Shown one piece after another: positions 6,596 through 12,131 of a stretch of 12,131 nucleotides of DNA. Below the pieces are notes generated by a model. That model searched no databases and was not told the origin of the DNA. It saw only the letters and a program-made list of their open reading frames with translations. A program made the position numbers and the translations under genes. Origin of the DNA: Candidatus Zixiibacteriota bacterium (lineage in GTDB: Bacteria; Zixibacteria; MSB-5A5; GN15; FEB-12); the NCBI GenBank assembly GCA_003641415.1, contig QNAG01000069.1, positions 1-12,131 of the forward strand, in the 5' to 3' direction. The first letter of the stretch is position 1. Every line of letters starts with the position of its first letter.

Positions 6596-7699
6596 ATGAC
6601 TACGCGGAATGACCGCGAGTTTATGGCACTGGCTCTCAAGCTGGCTGAACGAGGACGGTACCGCACTTCGCCTAATCCGATGGTAGGGGCGGTAATTGCC
6701 AGAGGAAATCATAAGATCAGCACTGGTTACCACCGGCAGGTTGGCGGTGATCACGCTGAAATAGTAGCTTTCAAGAATGCAACCACATCTGTCCTAGGTG
6801 CAACTCTCTATGTTACACTGGAACCATGCTGTCATACTGGCCGTACCGGTCCATGCACTAAGGCGATTATCAAAGCCGGCATTAAGCGGGTAGTAGTAGC
6901 AACCAAGGACCCCAATCCACTCGTTAATGGAAAAGGTATAAAAGAACTCCGAAAAGCCGGTATCACTGTCGAGACCGGTCTGATGCGGGCTGAAGCAGTA
7001 CGAATAAACGAATCATATTTCGGGTATTATCGCAACGGTAGTCCGTATATTGTGCTGAAAATGGCTCAGTCACTCGACGGACGAATAGCTACCAAAAGTG
7101 GCGACTCTCATTGGATATCCAGTGCGCCCTCACTTAAACTGGTTCATCAGCTTAGGGCAGAATACGACGGTATCATTGTGGGTATGGGAACTGTCATGGC
7201 GGATAATCCCTCCCTTACTGTTAGACGTGTCAAAGGGAAGAATCCTTATCGTATCGTTTTGACATCTTCGATGAAATTTCCTCGCAAATGCCACTTGTTG
7301 CAGGACAACGCTGACTATAAGACAATAATCGCCGGACCAGGAGAAGCTACTGAACGATTTGCCGGAACGAAACAGGGGAGAGATCTTATCTTCTGGCATA
7401 TCAAAAGAAAAAGTAATGGTCGACTTGATATTATCGACCTCGTACGTCAGGCTGGCAAATTTGGTTTGAGATCGCTACTGATCGAAGGTGGACAACAAGT
7501 CGCCACTGAATTCCTACGAGCGAACCTTGTGGATAAGTGTATCTTTATCCTATCGCCAATTCTATTGGGCAAAGGAATCAATGCTATTGGAGATTTGAAA
7601 ACATCGCTTATTGCGGATGCTCTTTCGTTTGAAAAATACGAATTCTCCCCGCTTGGAAAAGATTGTGTGTTTGTTGGATACCCGCGAAGGAGAGTGTAG
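6596..7699 (+). CDS. ribD: Bifunctional diaminohydroxyphosphoribosylaminopyrimidine deaminase / 5-amino-6-(5-phosphoribosylamino)uracil reductase RibD
   Basis: Carries out the second and third steps of riboflavin synthesis: zinc-dependent deamination of the pyrimidine from GTP, then NADPH-dependent reduction of the ribosyl group. 367 aa, normal for the fused enzyme. The deaminase domain (about 1-145) has HAE at 53-55 and PCCHTGRTGPC at 77-87, supplying zinc ligands His53, Cys78, Cys87 and catalytic Glu55. The reductase domain (about 148-365) shows KMAQSLDGRIA (155-165), the DGIIVGMGTVMADNP segment (191-205), and IEGG (296-299). The ATG directly follows the riboswitch terminator's T-tract. It is the first gene of the FMN-controlled operon, and the stop is 2 nt before the ribE start. 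Confidence 0.97.
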   Translation: MTTRNDREFMALALKLAERGRYRTSPNPMVGAVIARGNHKISTGYHRQVGGDHAEIVAFKNATTSVLGATLYVTLEPCCHTGRTGPCTKAIIKAGIKRVVVATKDPNPLVNGKGIKELRKAGITVETGLMRAEAVRINESYFGYYRNGSPYIVLKMAQSLDGRIATKSGDSHWISSAPSLKLVHQLRAEYDGIIVGMGTVMADNPSLTVRRVKGKNPYRIVLTSSMKFPRKCHLLQDNADYKTIIAGPGEATERFAGTKQGRDLIFWHIKRKSNGRLDIIDLVRQAGKFGLRSLLIEGGQQVATEFLRANLVDKCIFILSPILLGKGINAIGDLKTSLIADALSFEKYEFSPLGKDCVFVGYPRRRV

Positions 7700-7701
7700 T
7701 T

Positions 7702-8337
7702 GTGTTTACAGGATTGATAGAGGATGTTGGAAAAATTGTAGATACCCATTCCCGTGGCAACTACAGAGTGTTGACTATCACTTCCATATTGGCAGATGAG
7801 CACATGTCTGTTGGAGACTCGGTAGCCTGTGATGGTGTATGCCTTACAGTTACTGATCTTAAGACCGGTATCTTCACGGTGGAAGCTTCGCAGGAAACGG
7901 TTGCAAGAACTACAATCAAAACCTGCCGAAAAGGCACATCCCTCAATCTCGAGCGTGCTCTCAAAGTTGGTTCTCGATTAGGCGGTCACTTTGTCACTGG
8001 ACATGTGGATAGCACAGGCGTGATTGAGTCAACCCGTTCGATAGGGGAATCACTTGAAGTCACTATTACATACGATCGTGCTTTTGACCGCCTTGTAATC
8101 GAAAAGGGATCAATTGCTATCAATGGTATTTCGCTTACAGTCAATAAAACTGGACAGGGAAATCTCTCCGTTAACCTGATTCCTCACACTGCAAAAGCGA
8201 CTACCATAGAGCAGTGGAAAACGGGAGACAAGGCAAATCTCGAGTTTGACATGATTGGCAAATATATACTTAAAATAAATCAATCTTCGAAAAATAACGG
8301 TTTAACAAAAGATAAGCTCTTTGAGAGCGGATGGTAA
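7702..8337 (+). CDS. ribE: Riboflavin synthase alpha subunit RibE
   Basis: Catalyses the last step, dismutation of two 6,7-dimethyl-8-ribityllumazine molecules to riboflavin plus the pyrimidine substrate of RibH. 211 aa, typical. Two lumazine-binding barrels are visible: 1-97 with the canonical FTGLIE start and GVCLTV (45-50), and 98-195 with GHVDSTG and GISLTVN (142-148). GTG at 7702 is chosen because it gives the conserved MFTGLIE N-terminus and has a strong AAGGAGAG (7687-7694) at 7-nt spacing. An in-frame ATG at 7663 lies inside ribD and would add 13 unconserved residues. The stop overlaps the region of the ribBA start, indicating coupled translation. Named ribE here; some schemes call this gene ribC or ribB. 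Confidence 0.96.
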   Translation: MFTGLIEDVGKIVDTHSRGNYRVLTITSILADEHMSVGDSVACDGVCLTVTDLKTGIFTVEASQETVARTTIKTCRKGTSLNLERALKVGSRLGGHFVTGHVDSTGVIESTRSIGESLEVTITYDRAFDRLVIEKGSIAINGISLTVNKTGQGNLSVNLIPHTAKATTIEQWKTGDKANLEFDMIGKYILKINQSSKNNGLTKDKLFESGW

Positions 8338-8339
8338 TT

Positions 8340-9566
8340 ATGTCTGAGGAAAGAAAATTCAGCACTGTGGCGGAAGCCATTGAGGACATCAAAGCGGGTA
8401 AATGTGTAATTGTCGCTGATGATGAGGATCGTGAAAACGAAGGCGACCTGATAATGGCCGCAGAGAAGGCTACCCCGGAAATGGTTAATTTCTTTGCTAC
8501 ACATGGACGGGGTCTAATCTGCGTGAGCATGCCAGAGGAGCATATAAGAAGACTTGAGCTACACCCTATGGTGGATAATAACACAGCATTACACGGTACC
8601 CGTTTTACGGTTTCGGTAGATGCTGCCAACAACACAACTACCGGTATTTCTGCCGCTGATCGGGCAGTTACGATTAAAGTTCTGGCTGATACAAACTCTC
8701 GACCGGAAGACCTAGCGCGTCCCGGACACGTGTTTCCGATTCAATCCGTTGCCGGGGGAGTTCTCAAGCGAGCTGGCCATACGGAAACTTCGGTAGACCT
8801 TGCTCGACTGGCGGGATTTAACCCTGTGGGATTGTTGTGCGAAATCATGGATGATGATGGCTCTATGGCAAGGGTACCAAAATTGCATGAGATCGCCCAA
8901 AAGTACAACCTGAAATTCATCACCGTGCGAGACCTGATTGCTTATCGGCACCAGACAGAGAAACTGGTTCATAAAATCGAGACTGTTTCATTGCCAACGC
9001 ACAATGGCAATTTCATGCTACATCTATATACTTCCGAGATCGATGATCAAAATCACATAGCACTTACCAAGGGAGATATAAACGGAAAGAAAAATGTGCT
9101 TGTTCGAGTCCATTCCAGTTGCTTAACCGGTGATGTCTTTGGCTCGTGCCGATGTGATTGTGGAGATCAACTTCATGCAGCAATGCGCCAAGTGGAAAAG
9201 GAAGGTCATGGAGTTGTTCTTTACATGAACCAAGAAGGTCGCGGGATTGGCTTGGTCAATAAAATCAAAGCCTACAAGTTACAAGAACATGGCCGAGATA
9301 CTGTCCAGGCCAATGAGGACCTGGGCTTCAAATCAGACCTGCGCGACTATGGGGTAGGCGCCCAGATTTTATCTGATCTTGGCCTTACTTCAATCAGGTT
9401 GCTGACCAATAACCCTAAAAAGGTTGTAGGTCTTAAAGGATACGGTCTTGAGATTACAGAACGAGTACCGCTCGAGATGGAGCCAACCCGGTTTAATCTC
9501 AAATATATGGAGACAAAACGGGATAAGATGGGACATATTCTTCACCTTAAGAAAATGAGAGCGTAG
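8340..9566 (+). CDS. ribBA: Bifunctional 3,4-dihydroxy-2-butanone-4-phosphate synthase / GTP cyclohydrolase II RibBA
   Basis: Fused enzyme feeding both branches of the pathway. The N-terminal domain (about 1-205) turns ribulose 5-phosphate into the four-carbon unit; the C-terminal domain (about 207-405) opens GTP. 408 aa. The RibB half has DDEDRENEGDL (27-37, acidic metal-binding loop) and RAGHTETSVDLARLAG (144-159). The RibA half has the zinc motif CLTGDVFGSCRC with Cys261, Cys270 and Cys272, then NQEGRGIGL (297-305), LRDYGVGAQI and NNPKKVVGLKGYG (358-370). Both halves keep their key residues, so both look active. ATG at 8340 is preferred on typical N-terminal length; ATG at 8331, overlapping the ribE stop, would add three residues and cannot be excluded. 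Three bases separate its stop from ribH. Confidence 0.97.
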   Translation: MSEERKFSTVAEAIEDIKAGKCVIVADDEDRENEGDLIMAAEKATPEMVNFFATHGRGLICVSMPEEHIRRLELHPMVDNNTALHGTRFTVSVDAANNTTTGISAADRAVTIKVLADTNSRPEDLARPGHVFPIQSVAGGVLKRAGHTETSVDLARLAGFNPVGLLCEIMDDDGSMARVPKLHEIAQKYNLKFITVRDLIAYRHQTEKLVHKIETVSLPTHNGNFMLHLYTSEIDDQNHIALTKGDINGKKNVLVRVHSSCLTGDVFGSCRCDCGDQLHAAMRQVEKEGHGVVLYMNQEGRGIGLVNKIKAYKLQEHGRDTVQANEDLGFKSDLRDYGVGAQILSDLGLTSIRLLTNNPKKVVGLKGYGLEITERVPLEMEPTRFNLKYMETKRDKMGHILHLKKMRA

Positions 9567-9569
9567 AAA

Positions 9570-10040
9570 ATGAGTTACAAAACTTTTGAAGGTAAACTAC
9601 AGGCTGAGGGATTCAAGTTTGGCCTGGTCGTAAGTCGTTTCAATAACTTTCTGACTGATAAACTGCTGGATGGCGCTGTGGACTGCCTGATACGTCACGG
9701 GGCCAGCGAAGATAATATAGGCGTGGCGTACTGTCCGGGAGCTTTCGAGGTGCCGTATGTAGCAGCGCGAATGGCGAAATCGGGGAAGTATGACGCTGTC
9801 ATTTGTCTGGGAGCTGTCATTCGCGGCGAAACGCCACACTTTGACTATATTGCCAGTGAATCAACAAAGGGCATTGCCAAGCTCGCTCTTGATACTAATC
9901 TGCCAGTCATTTACGGAATTGTTACAGCCGATACACTGGAGCAAGCTATTGAGCGTTCCGGAACCAAAGCTGGGAATAAAGGCTGGCATGCGGCTGAGGC
10001 GGCTGTGGAGTTGGTCAATTTGTACCGGGCAATGGATTGA
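9570..10040 (+). CDS. ribH: 6,7-dimethyl-8-ribityllumazine synthase RibH
   Basis: Condenses the ribitylaminopyrimidine with dihydroxybutanone phosphate to give the lumazine used by RibE; in most bacteria it forms a pentamer or 60-mer shell. 156 aa, standard length. Visible motifs: VVSRFNNFLTDKLLDGA (20-36) with the aromatic substrate-stacking position at Phe24, PGAFEVP (56-62), GAVIRGETPHFDYI (81-94) with the catalytic His90, and ERSGTKAGNKG (128-138) with the phosphate-binding Arg129. The start lies 3 nt after the ribBA stop with only a weak GAGAG ribosome site, suggesting translational coupling. It is followed by nusB, a very common arrangement. Confidence 0.97.
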   Translation: MSYKTFEGKLQAEGFKFGLVVSRFNNFLTDKLLDGAVDCLIRHGASEDNIGVAYCPGAFEVPYVAARMAKSGKYDAVICLGAVIRGETPHFDYIASESTKGIAKLALDTNLPVIYGIVTADTLEQAIERSGTKAGNKGWHAAEAAVELVNLYRAMD

Positions 10041-10042
10041 TT

Positions 10043-10459
10043 ATGACAGAATCTCCTCGTCACCGAGCGCGGGAAATAGTGCTTAAGGCTCTCTATGCGA
10101 GCGAATGTTCAGACGAACAGCCAGGGGACAAATTGAAGGATTTGCTGGAAAATGAGAAACTTAGCGAGAATAACCAACAGTTTGCACGACAGTTCTTTGC
10201 TGCCGTGCTAAAGGATGTCGATAAAGCCGATAAACAAATTTCAGGTCTGACGGACAATTGGGATATCGGACGTCTGGCTGCTATCGACCGTATTATTCTG
10301 CGAATGGCAGTTATTGAACTAACCGAAATTGAGAGTAATCCGGTTAAGGTTGTTATCAACGAAGCCATAGAATTGGCGAAGAAATACTCGACTGCTGAGT
10401 CAGCCCGTTTTGTGAACGGCATCCTTGACAGTTTTGCCCGGAGTCTCAACCGTCTTTAG
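10043..10459 (+). CDS. nusB: Transcription antitermination factor NusB
   Basis: RNA-binding partner of NusE (S10) in antitermination complexes on rRNA operons. 138 aa, normal size and all helical in the family. It shows the typical RHRAREIVLKALYASE opening (6-21), the IDRIILRMAVIEL helix (81-93), and the closing VVINEAIELAKKYSTAES and RFVNGILD segments. ATG at 10043 is chosen; a TTG at 10037 in the same frame would overlap the ribH stop and add two residues. It lies 2 nt after ribH and is presumably read from the FMN-controlled transcript, though a separate promoter inside ribH cannot be excluded. I see no strong terminator right after it. Confidence 0.96.
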   Translation: MTESPRHRAREIVLKALYASECSDEQPGDKLKDLLENEKLSENNQQFARQFFAAVLKDVDKADKQISGLTDNWDIGRLAAIDRIILRMAVIELTEIESNPVKVVINEAIELAKKYSTAESARFVNGILDSFARSLNRL

Positions 10460-10522
10460 TAATAAGGAAAACCAAACTTGTAACAAGGGCAAAGGCTACA
10501 CGCTCTTTCTACATATTATTCT

Positions 10523-10704
10523 TTAGCAGGGTGTTGAAAAACTCAAAACGGAAGACGATATGTCGATTGCTTTATATAACTTGTCATCCCTGTGAAGTTA
10601 GGGAATCCATATTGACCAACAAGTTACTGGTTCCCAGCTTTCGCTGGGATGACATGCATGTTAGCAAAGGAGCATAAAAGATCACTTTTTCAACCGCCTG
10701 TTAG
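10523..10704. mobile_element. MITE-like non-autonomous element (174 bp) with TTAG direct repeats
   Basis: The ends CAGGGTGTTGAAAAACTC (10527-10544) and CAGGCGGTTGAAAAAGTG (reverse complement of 10683-10700) form imperfect terminal inverted repeats, 14 of 18 identical. They are flanked directly by TTAG at 10523-10526 and 10701-10704, which looks like a 4-bp target duplication; TTAG fits the YTAR target known for some IS5-type elements. The 174-bp interior has no credible ORF but holds an inverted pair of REP-like units. It sits between the convergent ends of nusB and the aldehyde dehydrogenase gene. Family assignment is inference; a decayed IS remnant is the main alternative. Confidence 0.6.
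10582..10654. repeat. Inverted pair of REP-like palindromic units
   Basis: TGTCATCCC (10582-10590) and GGGATGACA (10646-10654) are a perfect 9-bp inverted repeat. Each begins a unit of about 28 nt with its own hairpin: the right unit has a perfect CCCAGC-TTTC-GCTGGG (10633-10648), and the left has a decayed CCCT...AGGG (10588-10603) followed by an AATCCA match to the other unit's AACCA. The unit resembles the TCATCCC-GCGAAAGC-GGGA type of intergenic palindrome seen in many bacteria. No T-run follows either hairpin, so I do not read it as an intrinsic terminator. Confidence 0.7.
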
Positions 10705-10719
10705 AGAAATAATGCCTTC

Positions 10720-10749
10720 TGTTATGTTGAGCGAAATAGAAACATAACA
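10720..10749. repeat. Small intergenic palindrome
   Basis: TGTTATGTT (10720-10728) and AACATAACA (10741-10749) are perfect 9-bp inverted arms around a 12-nt loop containing GAGCGAAATAGA. The design (TGTxATGTTGAGCGAA...GAAACATxACA) resembles another common class of dispersed bacterial palindromes. It lies 24 nt past the aldehyde dehydrogenase stop and could fold in that mRNA, but no T-tract follows. The rest of the gap (10460-10522 and 10750-10772) holds nothing I recognise. Confidence 0.5.
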
Positions 10750-10772
10750 ATAACTTATATCAACCATGATTC

Positions 10773-12131
10773 CTAACCCAAATTCATACTCAATATCTTG
10801 ATATCAGTCATATCTTCGATAGCATAGCGAACGCCTTCACGACCAATACCGGAACCTTTCATCCCCCCATAAGGTTGATGGTCGGCGCGCCAGGTAGGGA
10901 CATCGTTGACCACCACCCCTCCGCACTCTATATGCTTAAAAGCAAAGAAAATGTCCTTCAAACGGTTGGTGAAAATACCCGATTGTAAACCATATTCTGA
11001 ATTGTTGATACGGTCCACCACCTGTTTGAAATTACGATATTTGAAAAGCACCACCAAAGGTGCAAAGGCTTCTTTCGAACAGACATCCATCGAGATTTTC
11101 ACATCGGTCAGGACAGTTGGCTCCAGTGTTCTTCCTCGCCTAACTTTGCCACCAACCAGCAGCTTGGCCCCACCGGAGACTGCTTGTTCAATCATCTTTT
11201 GGCTGTTTTTAACCGATTCTTTATCGACCATCGTGCCAATATCTGTTTTCGGATTGAGTGGATTGCCGAGTTTTATTTTACCTATTCCCGCTTTGAACAT
11301 TCTGACAAACCGAGAGTAGACTTTCTCATGGACATAGATACGCTGCACTGATATACACGACTGCCCGGCTACACTAAATGAACCAGTTAATACACGACTG
11401 ACAGCATACTCCAGATCAGCATCGTCGGCAATCGCTACTCCTGCGTTACCACCTAACTCCAGCACAACCTCCTTTTTCCCCGCATGTTGTTTAATCCACC
11501 AGCCAACTTCGGGAGAACCTGTGAAAGTGATCATCTTCACGCGCGGGTCTTCAAGCAAGGGTGTGCAATCCTTTGATGCGCCTGGGAGAATCGAGACAGC
11601 ACCTTTGGGATGATCGGTTTTATCGATAAGCTCGGCCAGCATGAGAGCCATGATAGGTGTAGCCGAAGCTGGTTTCACCACGATAGTGTTGCCCGATGCA
11701 ATCGCTGGCGCTACCTTGTGTGCTATCAGGTTAAGTGGAAAATTGAACGGTGAGATACCGGCAATTACTCCCTTGGGAAAACGACGCACCAGCCCTTGGC
11801 GCTCCTCAGCTCCGGGAGTCCAGTCTAGGTCAATAATCTCTCCACCAATACGCTTGGCTTCTTCTGCCGCAACGTTGAAAACACCGATTGCCCGGGTTAC
11901 CTCGAGTCGACAGTCTTTGTAAGCTTTACCCAGTTCAAGAGCCATCATTCGGGCGAATTTATCGATATTCTTTTCCAGTCCGGCTGCAATCGATCGACAG
12001 GTAGCTTCACGTTTGTATGAAGGCAAATCGCGCGTTTTGGAAAAAGCCTCATGGGCGATTTTGATAGCTTCCGTGTAGTCTTTTTTGGATGCTGCCGGAA
12101 CTGTTCCAATGAGAGTATCATCCCAGGGAGA
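10773..12131 (-). CDS. NAD(P)-dependent aldehyde dehydrogenase (5'-partial)
   Basis: Oxidises an aldehyde to the acid with NAD or NADP; the substrate is not resolvable here. 452 residues are visible and the frame stays open to the window edge, so the true start lies beyond 12131. The first visible residues (SPWDDTLIGTVPAAS) are the normal family N-terminal strand, so the in-frame TTG at 12026 is not the start. In visible numbering: SPFNFP with Asn130, the FTGSPEVG nucleotide-binding turn (203-210), ELGG with Glu225, GQSC with catalytic Cys259, KEAFAPL (353-359), and the end segment VVNDVPTWRADHQPYGGMKGSG. That ending resembles the lactaldehyde/glyceraldehyde-3-phosphate (ALDH21/GapN-like) branch. 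It is convergent with nusB and shows no operon partner inside the window. Confidence 0.93.
   Translation of the reverse strand, partial: SPWDDTLIGTVPAASKKDYTEAIKIAHEAFSKTRDLPSYKREATCRSIAAGLEKNIDKFARMMALELGKAYKDCRLEVTRAIGVFNVAAEEAKRIGGEIIDLDWTPGAEERQGLVRRFPKGVIAGISPFNFPLNLIAHKVAPAIASGNTIVVKPASATPIMALMLAELIDKTDHPKGAVSILPGASKDCTPLLEDPRVKMITFTGSPEVGWWIKQHAGKKEVVLELGGNAGVAIADDADLEYAVSRVLTGSFSVAGQSCISVQRIYVHEKVYSRFVRMFKAGIGKIKLGNPLNPKTDIGTMVDKESVKNSQKMIEQAVSGGAKLLVGGKVRRGRTLEPTVLTDVKISMDVCSKEAFAPLVVLFKYRNFKQVVDRINNSEYGLQSGIFTNRLKDIFFAFKHIECGGVVVNDVPTWRADHQPYGGMKGSGIGREGVRYAIEDMTDIKILSMNLG

Noticed and set aside
7663..7701. ATG start for ribE inside ribD
   Set aside because: The GTG at 7702 has an ideal AAGGAGAG site and gives the conserved MFTGLIE start.
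8270..8635. 121-codon minus-strand frame opposite the ribE/ribBA junction
   Set aside because: It lies wholly across two confidently called genes and shows no recognisable domain.
10633..10648. CCCAGC-TTTC-GCTGGG as the nusB terminator
   Set aside because: No T-run follows on either strand, and the hairpin belongs to a repeated-unit structure.

Overview
The window is a compact stretch of bacterial chromosome (roughly mid-40s % GC by eye) made almost entirely of housekeeping genes in two divergent blocks, followed by a convergent gene that runs off the right edge. The Lol lipoprotein-export genes imply an outer membrane. The McsA-McsB-ClpC genes are best known from Gram-positive Firmicutes. 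That combination, with a fused RibBA and a ribH-nusB pair, suggests a diderm lineage outside the well-studied proteobacteria, perhaps one of the FCB-type candidate phyla such as Zixibacteria. The phylum is a guess, because there is no rRNA or marker gene here to test it.

Minus-strand block, transcribed right to left from about 6265 to 77: a LolC/E-type permease, the ATPase LolD, the zinc-finger adaptor McsA, the protein-arginine kinase McsB and the AAA+ unfoldase ClpC, ending in a strong hairpin terminator at 14-47. The genes are colinear with gaps of 17 to 96 nt and could form one operon, possibly with an internal promoter before lolD. McsB would mark proteins with phospho-arginine, McsA would activate it, and ClpC would unfold marked proteins for ClpP. 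ctsR, the usual repressor gene of this cassette, is not in the window.

Plus-strand block, 6348 to 10459: a sigma70-like promoter, a full FMN riboswitch (6385-6504) with a terminator whose stem covers the ribD Shine-Dalgarno sequence, then ribD, ribE, ribBA, ribH and nusB, with tiny gaps or near-overlaps. The four rib genes carry the enzyme activities from GTP and ribulose 5-phosphate to riboflavin, except the phosphatase, which is usually encoded elsewhere.

The 313-nt gap 10460-10772 lies between convergent genes and holds a probable 174-bp MITE-like element (imperfect terminal inverted repeats, 4-bp TTAG direct repeats) with an inverted pair of REP-like units inside it, then a second small palindrome. 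Beyond it lies an aldehyde dehydrogenase gene on the minus strand, complete at its 3' end but cut by the window edge at its 5' end. I saw no tRNA, rRNA, CRISPR array or phage genes. Nothing here looks like a wholly new system; the least ordinary items are the arginine-phosphorylation cassette beside lol genes, the riboswitch expression platform and the MITE-like repeat.
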